DNA of 64,000 bases, from positions 4,216,001-4,280,000 of the forward strand of contig NC_064672.1 of NCBI RefSeq assembly GCF_023278565.1, given 5' to 3'. Under the pieces are notes generated by a model. The model was not told where the DNA came from and did no database searches. It was given only the letters and a program-made list of their open reading frames with translations. Source of the DNA: Colletotrichum lupini (lineage: Eukaryota; Ascomycota; Sordariomycetes; Glomerellales; Glomerellaceae). Made by a program: the position numbers and the translations under genes. Positions 45,720-57,311 of the stretch are shown here, piece by piece (position 1 is the stretch's first letter; each line of letters starts with the position of its first letter).

Positions 45720-47779
45720 ATGCCTGCCAGCCGAACCCACCAGAATGGCGCTGCCCAGTTCAACCAGAAGCTGAAGAACCTCTTCCGCATCAACCTCAAC
45801 AGCGGCGCCGACCGTGACAGAGAAAAGTCCTCCGCTGCTCACGTTCACTCCTCACAAGACGCCGCCGCCGCCCGCCCAGAAATCCGGAGCAAGTTTGGTA
45901 GCAGCTTTTTCAAGGGCACCGTCGGCCGATTGAGGACAAACACCACCGCCAGCGAAGGCAACCCCCTCGACGAGGCCCTCAGCCCGACCGCGCACGCGAA
46001 TCCCTACTTTGCACACCAGGGTCAGCCGGGCCTTCGCCATCACAATCACGAATCAGTACCTCCTAGCCCTCCCGATACCCCAAATTTCAAGATCCAAGGT
46101 CCTGACGGCGGCCCCGAACAGCAGACGACGAGCGCCGGACGTGAGGAATTGGCAAGGAAACTTAGGAGAGTCGCCAGTGCCCCCAATGCCCAGGGCTTGT
46201 TCTCCAAAGGCAAGGGCAGCGCCGAGCGTCCCGCCACCGCCGAGTTGAGCAAGGACCCGTTGGTTCTCGACAAGGACTCGGGCACCCTCGAGATGGTTGA
46301 TCCGTCCAAGGCGTCTGCCCCTAGCCTGGGCGTCCCCGACAAGGACGTCCTCGGCAACCTCCCACCCCCGAACCGTACGAGTCTCGCATTCCGGAGGACA
46401 TACAGCTCCAATTCCATCAAGGTCCGCGATGTCGAGGTCGGCCCGCAAAGTTTCGACAAGATCAAGTTGATTGGCAAGGGAGACGTCGGCAAGGTCTACC
46501 TTGTCCGCGAGAAGAAGAGCAGTCGTCTCTACGCCATGAAAGGTAATATTCAATCCAGGATATCCGGTAGCCAAACCCTGACGTGTTGCTGACTCGCTGC
46601 AGTATTGAGCAAGAAGGAGATGATCAAGCGGAACAAGATTAAACGCGCCCTTGCCGAGCAAGAAATTCTAGCTACGAGTAACCACCCCTTCATTGTTACG
46701 CTGTACCACTCATTCCAATCGGAGGATTATCTGTATCTGTGCATGGAATATTGCAGTGGTGGAGAGTTCTTCAGGGCGCTGCAGACGCGCCCCGGCAAGT
46801 GTATCCCCGAAGACGATGCGCGATTCTACGCCGCCGAGGTCACCGCGGCCTTGGAATATCTGCATTTGATGGGCTTCATCTATCGCGACTTGAAGCCAGA
46901 GAGTGAGTTCGACGAGAGCCAGTTTCGCGCTTACCAATCTGTTGCTGACATACTATGCAGACATCTTACTCCACCAGTCGGGCCACATCATGCTTTCGGA
47001 CTTTGACTTGTCGAAGCAGTCCGATCTCGGTGGAAAGCCCACAATGGTCATTGGCAAGACAGGTACCAGCACCACCTCATTGCACATCGACACTCGGTCC
47101 TGCATCGCCAATTTCCGCACCAACTCGTTCGTCGGAACCGAGGAGTACATTGCACCAGAGGTCATTAAGGGTAGCGGCCACACTAGTGCCGTGGACTGGT
47201 GGACCCTCGGCATCTTGATTTACGAGATGCTTTACGGAACCACCCCCTTCAAGGGCAAGAACCGAAATGCGACTTTTGCCAATATCTTGAGGGAAGACAT
47301 CCCCTTCCCGGACCACGCTGGGGCACCTCAATTATCCAAGTAAGCTTGAAATGACGTGATGAAAATGCAAGTTGAACTGACAAGAGCGTAGCCTTTGCAA
47401 ATCCCTGATTCGTAAACTTTTGATCAAAGACGAAAACCGGAGATTGGGTGCCAAGGCCGGTGCTTCGGATATCAAGGCTCATCCGTTCTTCAAGACGACT
47501 CAGTGGGCGTTGATTCGACACATGAAGCCTCCCATTGTGCCTGTTACTGGGCGCGGCATCGATACTGTCAACTTCCGCAATGTTAAGGAAAGTGAGAGCA
47601 TCGACTTGAGCGGATCCAACCCGCTACAAGCAAACCTCAAGGGAGTTCCTCTGGATAGTGGCATGACGACCCCCGGTGGTGAAGTCGTTGATCCTTTCGA
47701 AGAGTTCAACAGTGTCACGCTGCACCATGACGGAGACGACGACCATCACTCACAACAGAGTGGACAAAATCACTCGTAG
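45720..47779 (+). CDS. nrc-2: NRC-2 / Fpk1-type AGC serine/threonine protein kinase
   Basis: Four exons: 45720-46542, 46603-46902, 46961-47339 and 47392-47779, giving 629 residues with exact frame. NRC-2 of Neurospora (yeast Fpk1/Kin82) belongs to the AGC kinases that phosphorylate aminophospholipid flippases and affect conidiation and polarity. The N-terminal 245 residues are Ser/Pro-rich and probably regulatory. Kinase features are the Gly-rich loop [11 protein letters not shown] (about 255-265), YAMK with the catalytic Lys, YRDLKPEN as catalytic loop (YRD, normal in this group), and DFDLSKQ in place of DFG, the mark of the phototropin/NRC-2 branch. An activation-segment insertion (about 35 residues) precedes [10 protein letters not shown] and [13 protein letters not shown]. 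The C-terminal AGC tail follows. The start at 45720 is chosen because the open sequence upstream is repeat-rich leader; an N-terminal extension to 45168 cannot be fully excluded. Confidence 0.92.
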
Positions 47780-48969
47780 TCCGCTTCGTCACTGCATCCA
47801 GGGCAGTGACAGTGGCTGGAGGGCTTCGTGTGTAGGAGCGAGGCCAATTGAATTAGTCACGCTCATGACTGGGATCGAGCAAGAGATAGGATAACCCCCG
47901 AGAGAGTGTAAGAGCTAGGTGCTTTTTGACCAAGGGTACCTACGGCCACGGACTATTATTTACAAGCGACGAGATTGAAGAGAGATGAGAACTCACGAGA
48001 GGCGAGCTGAGCAAAGAGAAAAACGACCACAGCTCTTCGAGTTGAGGCAATCAACAAACAGGGCTGCGAAACCACGAAACCACGCTACAAAGGCCTTCGT
48101 GGTTCCCCCCTTCTCGAGGGCTATCCACGGACTTCTCACGAAAATATTTCAACCTGCAGCATAGGGTCTCTGTGCCTTCATCATTAGGAGTTTCCTGTTA
48201 TTCATCATCCGTTTTCCCCGTTTTGGAGGGAAAGTCCTCCATTTGGCGTTTATCGAGTTTGGGAAACTGGGTTTTTTTTTTCTTTTCAAAGAAACGAGAG
48301 AACAGAAGCGAGAGAAAGAGAAAGGCAAGACAAGCGCGTGAGGATCGAGAAAGCGGAAGCGATGTGGGCTGTTGAGTGAAAATGAAAAGAAGAGAGAAAA
48401 CTTCCATGGGGAGGGAAATCTTCTTTTTCTTGGTTTTCTGTAAACCCTTGCCATCATTAACCACGAATGAAACGTAAAAAAGCTTGAGAAATCATACAAC
48501 TTTGCGTGCCATGAACGTGACATCCGTAAGGCAGACGAATAGGGGGGTTGACTAGGCATTCAGTCTCATCGGAAACTCATTCCGGCGAGGTCATGTAATC
48601 GGCCTCGACTTCACAATCATTTGTTGAACAAGGAGTAAGCCTCATGAACGGGGCCAAGCAAACCTCATTGAAAAACACTAGACTTGACTCTATCGCTAAA
48701 CAGACATTGGTTTCTCTGAACAGGTAGATGCCTCGATCGGGTAGACATCGTAAACTGTCTTTCGCTTCCCAGAAACAGCACCTCTTCTTGCGCCAAGTGG
48801 GCGACAACGTCTCGCCGTACCCACCCAACCTCCACGATTCTTCTTCTTCTTTTACGCTGCCAGCGAGGTTTGGAGAAGCTAATTCATACAGACAAGATAC
48901 AAACACGTGCGCTGATGTTGATGTCCCGTAATATGGTCGTTGCGGAAACATGTTTAACGAAGACGCATT
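47780..48969. other. convergent intergenic region, NRC-2 / PTC5
   Basis: About 1.2 kb with the two 3' ends. It contains A- and T-runs (for example near 48271-48280) and a purine-rich stretch at 48290-48420. No gene seen. Confidence 0.55.
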
Positions 48970-50880
48970 CTAAAGCTTCGCCTTGACGGCTTGCTGCTTC
49001 GACGGAGCCGTTGCCTCCTCGTTGAGATTGACCGAGCCCGTCTTCTCACCGTTTCCGAAGAAAATCACTTGCACCGTCAAATCGTCCCTGTTTCGGATTG
49101 GTCAGTCTTCCTGATTCATGTGCTCTACCTCGAACTTGCAACCTGACTCACCTGTAGCGTCTCGAGAAGGGGGAGGGCAGAGTCAGCAGGGCGGAGACCT
49201 GCTCTTCGTTCTTGCCACCAAGGGCGTTACGGACCAAGTGCGTAGCCACGTTCTTGTCCTTGACGACGAACCGTTCGGGGGCGTCGGGAGAAATTCCCCA
49301 CTGCTGCAGGCGGATAGGCGTCTTCTGGCCATCGACGCTCTTGTCGCTCGCCTGCTCGACGGGGAGGCTAGACTTCTTGGATCCGAAGAGCTTGGACCAG
49401 GTAGAATCAAACTGCGAGCCAGAGCCGCTGGCTTGAGTCTCGATCCACTTGCCGACAAGACCAACGACCTCCTCGTTGGTAAGCATCTCCCACAAACCGT
49501 CGGTAGCCATAACGACAAAGTCACCATTCTCAGGCTCAATCTTTGTGGTTGTGACGACAGGCTCGGCAGTGACGTACGGGGGCGTCTTGAGGAGAGGGGA
49601 AGCGGACCGGGCAAAGAAGGATTCACGGAGTCTGTTGGTGATCTCGCGGCTCCACTTGTAGCTAGCATCGCCGAACGCGCGGGTCGGTTCCAAACCGCCA
49701 AGAACTCGGCCGTTGTGAACGACTCGGTCCTCGCCAGGGTGGAGCTTGCGAAGGCGGGCTGCCTCATCGGGGTTGCCTCCTGTTTGGTCAACAGAGAGAG
49801 CGGTAGCTGTCCACTTGCCAGACGCAGATCGACGGCCGAGGACCGCTCGCGAGTCGCCAGTGCAGGCAACTCGCAAAAGCTTGGATCTGCTGTCGTAGAA
49901 TGACAACAGGGCGCAGGAGCCAGACAGGGCGGGTGCCAGCAGCTCTGCAGCCATAGTCTTGGAGCCGGCTTTGAGAACCCTCTCGACGCTCTGGTTGACA
50001 ATCTCGTCATCCAGACGAGTGAAACCAAGCTTGATGGCGGTATCGATAGCATCAGCCGCAGGAGACAGGTCAGCGGATGACTGGTAGGTCTGGTTGAGCT
50101 CGTTGGCAACGGAGGCAATCAAAGTCTGGCGCAGCTTTGCCGAAGTTGTCCAGCCACTGTTCAGTGGTTAGCAATCATCAAAGATAACGCCGCCATAATG
50201 TTCACTTACGCATGGCCGTCAAAGACGCCCCAGAACATCCAGTCGTTGCTCTTGCCGGCAGCACCCGCGGCCTGGTTCGGCACCTCGACAATCTTCTCGG
50301 CATGGTCGTCTTCGATGGGATCGTTGCTAGGAAGCTGGACAAGGTCGTAACGCAGTACGCCCTGTCCTCTATTGACGAGGAAGGACTGCTCCGTCTTGCG
50401 CAGCTTCTCGGTAGCTTGTTCGGGGGTCAGCATCTCGATAACCTTACGGCCGTCGTCGCTAGTCGTCTTGGATATAGGCCCCTCTCCAACAAATGTACCG
50501 GTATGCAGCTGATCAGCGCCTACGACGAGAACAGAACGGGTCGGGGCAGCATCGCCGCCGGCATTGGATGCGGTGGTGAAGCTCCTCGTCAAGCTCGATG
50601 CCTTATCGAGACCGGTTCCGTTGTAGGAGTACCAGGCGCCGTAGCCGACGAGGGTGGACACAAGGGCGACGGAGAAGCGGCGGATGTACATGGAGGACTT
50701 TAGCGGCTGGACGGCATGCTCGGGGTGGTGTTGATACGAGGAGGAGGATCGCAGGCCGTGGCGGGTAGCGTAGGACGAGGAGAGGTTATGGTCCAAGAGA
50801 CCCCGTCGGCTGTTGCGTGCGAAACTACGAGCCGTACATCGGTAAGTTGTCCGTAAGGCCCTCACTGCTGCGCGATGCAT
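48970..50880 (-). CDS. ptc5: mitochondrial PP2C-type phosphatase (Ptc5-like, pyruvate dehydrogenase phosphatase)
   Basis: Three exons on the minus strand: 50880-50210, 50156-49152 and 49087-48970, giving 597 residues. The open frame reaches a TTG at 50931, but the first ATG is 50880. It opens an Arg-rich, acid-free presequence (MHRAAVRALRTTYRCTARSF) typical of mitochondrial import, followed by one hydrophobic segment (about 70-86, SVALVSTLVGYGAWYSY). Yeast Ptc5 dephosphorylates the E1-alpha subunit of pyruvate dehydrogenase. PP2C signatures are all present: GVFDGHAG with metal-binding Asp221, GSCALLSFYDSRSKLL, CTGDSRAVLG, GGLEPTRAFGD, ATDGLWEML, and the final DDLTVQVIFF with metal Asp. A Ser/Lys-rich insertion lies between the last two. 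Length fits fungal Ptc5. Mitochondrial location is inferred from the presequence. Confidence 0.92.
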
Positions 50881-51900
50881 TTGGGGCAGCGAGATGAGAG
50901 TGAAAGGCGGTTGGACTGGAAGGCGATCCAAGTCCAGTAAGGAGTGTAGAGAGAGCGTCGTGGGAGGGTTTGAGGAAGTGAGCTACCGGCGGGCTGCCAA
51001 GACGTCGTGTCGTGCCTCAGGCCGCAGGCGGGCGTAATCGAGTCTGGGGAAGCTGTAAGTAGGTGCAGTTGAGTGCAGCACTGTGGACCTTGGTGTCCCG
51101 TATTGGTCAGGTACCTTGTGCCGCCTATCCTGGGCCCGCGATCAGTGGTGGTGATTGCTAACTATAGCAACGTCAGAGGAACAACTCAATATTGGCATAC
51201 AGGTTTGCTAGCGCCTACAACGGGATCAAAGACGCCAAATGTGTCGTCGGATGTTTCAGGGATTCGTTTGTCAGTTTGGTGAGAATTCTTTGCGTTGCGT
51301 ACGACAAACAAAGTCAACCAAGGGAGTACGATACCTACTTCACCTGTCTAAGGTTGAGCCTTGAGGTAGTAGTGGTGGGTACGCATTACTGCCTTAGCTT
51401 CTGGCCGAGTGTTATCTTATCCGCAAGACCCCACTCAACTTTAAGGTAATGTAAGGTAAGTGGAGGTAAGGTATCCGCAGCTGTAGTCACCTCACGGAGT
51501 GCCCTAAGGTGGCTCAGAGAGCCTGCTTCACCATCCTCAACTCTTTCTTTACCTCGTGCATGTATTATGTTCGCCCGGCATTCAAAGCCGATGTGCTGGA
51601 TCACCGGAGCATGCTAGCGTATGAAGTTTTACTTTCGACGCCGGCCGCAGAAGATGTTCAGTACAGGCCACGGCATGTGGGCTATAATCACCTGAGTGTG
51701 TCTCTGAATGAAAGAAGTATTAAACTGCCTCGCTATGGACCATGCCGTCATTCCCATGTCCCTTGAACTCATATGCCTGCTTCTTTTGAAGCCCTTAACC
51801 CCCACCTTAAGTAGCCTCCATAAAAACGCCTTACCATGAGCAAGCACACCTTGCTGGAGAAACAATCAACTCTGCTCATCGACCCTGCTTGCCCTGTCCT
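50881..51900. other. intergenic, PTC5 promoter / PARP-UBC 3' end
   Basis: About 1 kb. It contains several GGTAAGGTA-type words (about 51443-51476) and AGGTACCTTG-like words near 51109-51118. No gene seen. Confidence 0.55.
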
Positions 51901-54900
51901 TCACATCGCATTGGCCGTCAAGTGTAGGTCTGGAGGCACCTGCCAGCCATGGGCCATGGCAGAGCGTCTGTACGCATCAATGGCCTCACCGACGCCATAG
52001 TCGGGTCCTCCTCCAGTCATTTGGCCTGTTCCCTGGTACTCAAGTCTAGCTGGAAAAGGCTCGAGATTGCACAGAGCCAAGCGAACCTGGAGTAGAACAC
52101 TCTCCATACTGCTCGCAACAGACCAACCGCTGTTCGTCAGAAGCTCCATGCACATGGCACCGCCAGCCGTGACATGACCACCACCTCTGCGCGAAAAGGG
52201 TAAGAAACGGGGGCGAACGACCCGGACGAAGGGGGGCGAGTGAGGGAACTGGCGGCCAAATCGGATCTCGAGGACGATGCTCTCAACGCCCGCTCGCTCC
52301 ATATCCTGCGCAAGAGGCAAGGACTTTTCGAAGCTGTGCAGCTCAACGATCCACTGAAACATGTTTGTAATGTTGCTAAAATCGATGAACCAGCCGAGCT
52401 GATGAAGAGGTGTTGTAGCCTGCACCTTCTGTAACTTGGCAAGCTCTTTGCCAAGGACCTTTCGCCCCGCGTCTGAAGCCCAGCTCGGGGCCGGCAGCTG
52501 AGGCAGTGTCGTTACGTCAAGTGTGCCCGGCGTGAAAGAGGTCTTGTCTGGATCAGTCTCCGGTTCGGCATCAAGGACGACTGTATCGGCGTCTTTGTTG
52601 TCGTTCTCTGTCTCCTTTCGGAGGTCCATGATCTTGTCAAAGTCATCTGGCTGGTCGTCGCCCGAATCATCCGTGAGGATGATCGGCTGAGACCACGAGG
52701 ACCCTGGAACAACGGATTTCTGGCGCCACTTTGGCAGTGCTGCAGCTGGGATCTCCAACACGGTATTGTTAATCCCCACCGGTTGCCACTTGGGATCTTG
52801 TAAGATGTACTCCGGCTTCGTCTCTGGCTCTTCTTCGTGCTTCACTGATTGGTTCCGCTGAATAATGAGGTAGCGGCACTGGATCCAATCAACCTCGTCG
52901 ACAACATAGTACGGATGAACGGATTTGAATCTTTCCGGACGGTTGATAATCTCGCAGAGACCCATAGCGGCGTACAGCTTGAGTTCCGAACCCGCCCATG
53001 ATGTCTCGTTGCCCTGCTTCATGCAGTAGCCCAAGCTTGTTGCGAAATCGCGGGCGAAGTACACTCCATGACCATAGGCACGCCCATGGAGCATTTGTTT
53101 GAAGTCCAAACCAGTCCGGATGATACTGTGCCAATTCCCGAGCGGGCTCCCGTGCCATGCAAACATCGTTGGGTATCTTTGACTCGCCTCCTTCTCAAGC
53201 TCTTTCTTGAACCGATTCTCTTTCTCAGGGGATCCTTGGGCAAAGCGGAATTGCATCCAATCGTCACCCAATCCGACGAAGCGTTCCTTTTGTCGAGCCT
53301 CAGTCGCTTGAATCCCGCCAATGTCAAGGTCAACCGGCTGGTCAATCTGTACAATGAGCGAGCGGTTGGAAGCCACAACCCATCGAAGCAAAGCCAGAGC
53401 CGACTTGGATATCATCTTGTACTTAGATAGAGACCAGCCTTGGTGGCTAAGAAGAAAGTCCCGTAGGTATCTGATGGGAGGGATCGTCTGCACGAGAATC
53501 AATAACGCCTCCCTCCGATACGCTTCGCTCAGACTGTCGAGATCATGATCGTAGAGATATAGCTCAGCATCGCCCTCCTCATCATCGATGTGTTCTTCGT
53601 GATAGACGTGTGTCTCAAAAGGCGGTTGAGTATACCCGGGGCGCGGTTGAACAACTGTACTATGGTACGTTACTTTGTCGGTTGATATGAGACGATCGAA
53701 CTCAAACGCTTTGCCACAATCGTTGCCGCTGTCGTCATGGATCGTGTTGACTGAGGTGATGCGGCAATGGTGCATGTTTAGATCTTTCCCATCGCGGCGC
53801 AAAACACGTTTGGCCAAAATGATCATGTCTCCCGGTCGCAACTTCTCCAGTTTCTCGGAGAAGCGCACGTTGAACTTCCCAGCAGAAATTTGGGCCCAGA
53901 CTAGAATTCCGGAATCTTCTACTATCTGCGGCTGCATTGGGGCCTGAATCGGGACCTGCATCGTTGTTGCCTGGAATCTGTTCGTCGCGGACGTGGAATC
54001 TCCTGGTGTGACATGGCTCGGGACGGGGACTTTGATAGACAGACCTCGCGGCCATTCTCGAATTCGGCCACTTTTCAGAGCAGCAGCGCAGAAACTGATC
54101 AACAGGTCGACGACATAGGGACGAGCGATGATGTCGTGCTCAGTACTGGGACCCATACCTAAAGCCATATACTGGAAGAGACAGAGAGGATCGTTGCAGA
54201 CGTACGGCTTGAGGGCAGTAAATCCAGGTTCAGTTTTGCGATGGCATACGAGGCAGTACTGCGTGCTTTTGACAAAGTAGCGCAGAGCGAACTGCATCGC
54301 AATCAGGGGCAAGCTGAGTTCTTCGCGCGGCGATGGGCCCGTATCCCGGGGGTTTTGTCGTACGTAGTCCTTGTTGAGCGATGTGAGAGCTGACGTCGAG
54401 ACTTGAGCCTCTTCTTCAATCGAGCTGCCGGCCGTTTGGCTTCGCTTCGAATCGTGACTGCTTTGTGTGGAGCTGTCGACACGCAGGTGCCCTTCTTTGG
54501 TCATCTCCTCCATCATGTCCTTTGCGCGGTCCCAGGAGACACCATCATCCAATCGAGTCTTCAGCAGGGTGGCAAACTCCTTATTCAGGAAAATGTCCAG
54601 CGATTCCGAAATGGGCATTGAGCAAAACGCCGCCTCGCGAGAGGTCTCCTTCGGCAGGCCGTCTTTCTCTGAGATCTTCTTGGCAGTGTCGAGATTCTTT
54701 TGGAATGGAATGAGTGCTGAGTGAAGGGTGGGCTTGAAAGAGGCGCACTTTCCCAAACGAAACTGCATAGATTCCGAATGACCTGCGGGAAGCTTCGTAA
54801 ATGTTTCCACACAAGGATAACCTGCATCGTACTTGAATAGCAATACGATGTAATCTGAAGCGCTAATTTCCCAGGCCTCTAGTGTGTCCTCGCTAATCCC

Positions 54901-55542
54901 CAGGTGTTCGACTAGAAGGGAAAGTGCGAAGATGCAACTTTCCTCGTGTGTGGCAGCGTCGCCCAACAGAGAAATCTTGAAACCGGCGTCTTTGGCTTTC
55001 TGAAGATCGTCGATTAGGCGGCTAGGGAACTTGGCTAAATGGCTTGGTGGTTGCGGAGTAGCATCACCGCCAAAATCAATGCCGAAGTCAATATCGTCAT
55101 ATTCGTAGTCCTCGTCGTCGTACTCTTCTTCGTCCTCGTCTTCGTAATTGCCGCAATGTTCGTCGTCGTCAATATCCGTCATTTCCACATCCGAGCCTTC
55201 GTCAACGTTCGCCGAGTTGAGGTTTGAGCTCAGCTTCTTTGAGATAATTACCAGCGTCTTCAGTATGGTTCTGCCCTGACTGAGGTTGGGAATATCGTCA
55301 AGGACTTTGAAAACCGTACTCGAGACAGATTCCTCCTTGGTGTATGCCACAAAGCCAGGGCCATGCGGGTAGTCGTCCACATTCAGGGCAGTAAGGCAAA
55401 CGGTGAGAGGAGATGGCAGAGCATCATGGGAAAGAACGAAGGTGAGTTCGCCGTCATCATCTCCTTTCTGAAGGCCCGAGATATGCTCAACTTGCTCGCG
55501 GGATGCCTGAGCCAGATCGGCATTGAATTTGTGGCGTGCCAT
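51901..55542 (-). CDS. fused PARP / ubiquitin-conjugating-enzyme (UBC-like) protein
   Basis: A single uninterrupted exon of 1213 residues starting at 55542. The N-terminal third is poorly defined, with a strongly acidic stretch near residues 120-165. A zinc-ribbon-like motif Cys430-x2-Cys433-x15-Cys449-x4-Cys454 follows. The PARP catalytic domain has His797 in FAWHGSPLGNW and Tyr828 in GHGVYFARDF; the third triad position aligns to Tyr878 (HPYYVVDE), so the triad is H-Y-Y rather than H-Y-E. That type normally transfers single ADP-ribose units. The C-terminal 200 residues form a UBC/RWD-like E2 domain: IVLEIRFGRQFPHSPPFVRV, the HVTAGGAMCMELLT catalytic stretch with Cys1131, and SVLLQVRLAL. PARP6/8-like proteins with a UBC domain are known from fungi. 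The pairing suggests cross-talk of ADP-ribosylation and ubiquitylation; substrates are unknown. Confidence 0.93.
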   Translation of the reverse strand: MARHKFNADLAQASREQVEHISGLQKGDDDGELTFVLSHDALPSPLTVCLTALNVDDYPHGPGFVAYTKEESVSSTVFKVLDDIPNLSQGRTILKTLVIISKKLSSNLNSANVDEGSDVEMTDIDDDEHCGNYEDEDEEEYDDEDYEYDDIDFGIDFGGDATPQPPSHLAKFPSRLIDDLQKAKDAGFKISLLGDAATHEESCIFALSLLVEHLGISEDTLEAWEISASDYIVLLFKYDAGYPCVETFTKLPAGHSESMQFRLGKCASFKPTLHSALIPFQKNLDTAKKISEKDGLPKETSREAAFCSMPISESLDIFLNKEFATLLKTRLDDGVSWDRAKDMMEEMTKEGHLRVDSSTQSSHDSKRSQTAGSSIEEEAQVSTSALTSLNKDYVRQNPRDTGPSPREELSLPLIAMQFALRYFVKSTQYCLVCHRKTEPGFTALKPYVCNDPLCLFQYMALGMGPSTEHDIIARPYVVDLLISFCAAALKSGRIREWPRGLSIKVPVPSHVTPGDSTSATNRFQATTMQVPIQAPMQPQIVEDSGILVWAQISAGKFNVRFSEKLEKLRPGDMIILAKRVLRRDGKDLNMHHCRITSVNTIHDDSGNDCGKAFEFDRLISTDKVTYHSTVVQPRPGYTQPPFETHVYHEEHIDDEEGDAELYLYDHDLDSLSEAYRREALLILVQTIPPIRYLRDFLLSHQGWSLSKYKMISKSALALLRWVVASNRSLIVQIDQPVDLDIGGIQATEARQKERFVGLGDDWMQFRFAQGSPEKENRFKKELEKEASQRYPTMFAWHGSPLGNWHSIIRTGLDFKQMLHGRAYGHGVYFARDFATSLGYCMKQGNETSWAGSELKLYAAMGLCEIINRPERFKSVHPYYVVDEVDWIQCRYLIIQRNQSVKHEEEPETKPEYILQDPKWQPVGINNTVLEIPAAALPKWRQKSVVPGSSWSQPIILTDDSGDDQPDDFDKIMDLRKETENDNKDADTVVLDAEPETDPDKTSFTPGTLDVTTLPQLPAPSWASDAGRKVLGKELAKLQKVQATTPLHQLGWFIDFSNITNMFQWIVELHSFEKSLPLAQDMERAGVESIVLEIRFGRQFPHSPPFVRVVRPRFLPFSRRGGGHVTAGGAMCMELLTNSGWSVASSMESVLLQVRLALCNLEPFPARLEYQGTGQMTGGGPDYGVGEAIDAYRRSAMAHGWQVPPDLHLTANAM

Positions 55543-57311
55543 GGTGAAGAATAGTGGTGTAGCAATGTTAACATGCGAAAGTGATATTCAGAAGTCGAGT
55601 TGTGCCGCTTCGATACAAAAAAGTAACCAGCAGCGGCCGCCTTCTCTAGGAAGAATGTTAGCCAAGCAATGAATGTACACCGCGGGGTACAACTGGTTGT
55701 GCGGGAGAAGTGTGATGGAAGGGTCAAATGGAAAAAGAATACATACGGGAAATCGCTTGGCTTTAAAAGACCTGGAGGAGTGCAAAGCGACTCTTGAGGG
55801 AGTATCTCCTGGAGCTTCACACCAAAGAATAGCCAGTGAAAGAAATAGAGAGAAGTGCTCACAAGCCGATGAGTCGCATGTTGAGTGCCATCAATCGAGA
55901 AATTGAGACAATGTGCTAGGCTTTGGACGTAATCCCGAAAAATTTCGAGGACGTTCGAGGTAAGGTAAGGTAAGGTAGTGTGGGAGGTGGTGAGAAGGAA
56001 AGGTGAGGGAAGGGTAAGGCAGGTACGTAGGCAGGCAGACAGATAGGCGGACGGGACGATAGTGGAGAGCAACCCGGGCAGGCAGGCGGAAAGAGGAAGG
56101 AAGGCAGCAGTGACTGACTACCTGCCTTTTGAGAGAGATGATGGGAAAAATCGAACCAGATGGCAACTACATCAAATTTCAAAGTGTTGCGTTTGGGGAT
56201 GGGCTAGGGGTCACAAATCGTGGAGATCGGAGTAATGGTGATAGAAGTTGGGCTTAGTGCTGTCCAATACCTCTAGGATTACGGGAGGACGAACGGGGCA
56301 TACCTAGCAACAATGGAAATGGGGGTTGTACATAAGTAAACAGACTGTTGGCTGAGGCATCCGTCAGCCTGGGTAGAAACGGGCCTACGATTCACCTGCA
56401 GTGACATTGATGGATGGCATAGAGAAGTGGACCAAGGCAATCACGGTGCGGCCCCCAATGTAGGCCATTCTATTTCGTACCAGGCCGCGAATTGTCGAAC
56501 GTGACGCCCAAAGACAAGGCACCGTTATGTCTTATGTCCCAACTTGTTGGTTGAGATCGTTGGGGTCCAGAAGTTACCTCTAGTACCCTGTAGGCTTTCG
56601 CCTGCTGCCTACCCCCTGCTACCAACCAACAGTCTGCAACGCTGTACCAACCGCCGTATTCCTGTTCCAGAAAGATGATTGGGCATTTTCAGCAAATGCA
56701 ATCTCTCTCTGATTTCCCTACTGCATGGTCTTTCCCAGGTAACTCAGGGCCGAGAGGGAGTCGAAAGCTCCCCACAGGCATCTAATGAGGACTCTATATT
56801 CTCGGAGCAGAAAAAACGGCTGTTCTTATCAGACGTTGCTGCATCCGGACACGGCCCCACGCCGGCCTCATCTAGCGGGGTTCGGGCGGTCCCGCATAGC
56901 GACCCTAGTTTTTGATACACTTTTTTCGATATCAAGATGCCAATAGTTGCTATTCTGTCCCCGGATAAAAAAGACGACTTTGGAGAGACCCTGCAGCTGT
57001 ATTTTTAGTGTCGAAATACGGGCGTCTCTTGATAATTAGTAAAAAAACACAGACTTACATCGTTCTCTAGCCATGCGCCTTATCAGGCGTCAATCGCCTG
57101 CCCTCCTTAATGATTGGGAAAAAGGTATGAGAGAATTGGATCGGAGAACTAAAATCGAACAAAGGATAGCCCTTTCTAGACATTTCAGGTAGTCAAGGTA
57201 GTGAACCAGTCAGATTGGACGCAACCAAATGCCGTCGTACAGTCAAATCAAGGTAGACTTTTCATTGACCAGACCAAGATTATCATTATCGTAACCACTA
57301 CACCACACACG
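55543..57311. other. intergenic, PARP-UBC promoter / CorA-like 3' end
   Basis: About 1.8 kb. It contains a GGTAA tandem at 55959-55977 and an AT-richer part at 56920-57300. A 39-codon frame (ATG 57073, MRLIRRQSPALLNDWEKG...) looks somewhat protein-like but is too short to judge. No convincing gene. Confidence 0.5.
55959..55977 (+). repeat. GGTAA pentanucleotide repeat
   Basis: Tandem GGTAA units upstream of the PARP-UBC start codon; the longest local example of the GGTAAGGTA word that recurs between genes in this window. Confidence 0.8.

Noticed and set aside
50880..50931. N-terminal extension of the PP2C phosphatase to 50931
   Set aside because: The upstream codon is TTG; the ATG at 50880 opens a proper mitochondrial presequence.
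55383..56072. 229-codon minus-strand frame overlapping the PARP-UBC start
   Set aside because: It is a shadow frame of the PARP-UBC 5' end and its promoter, without family features.
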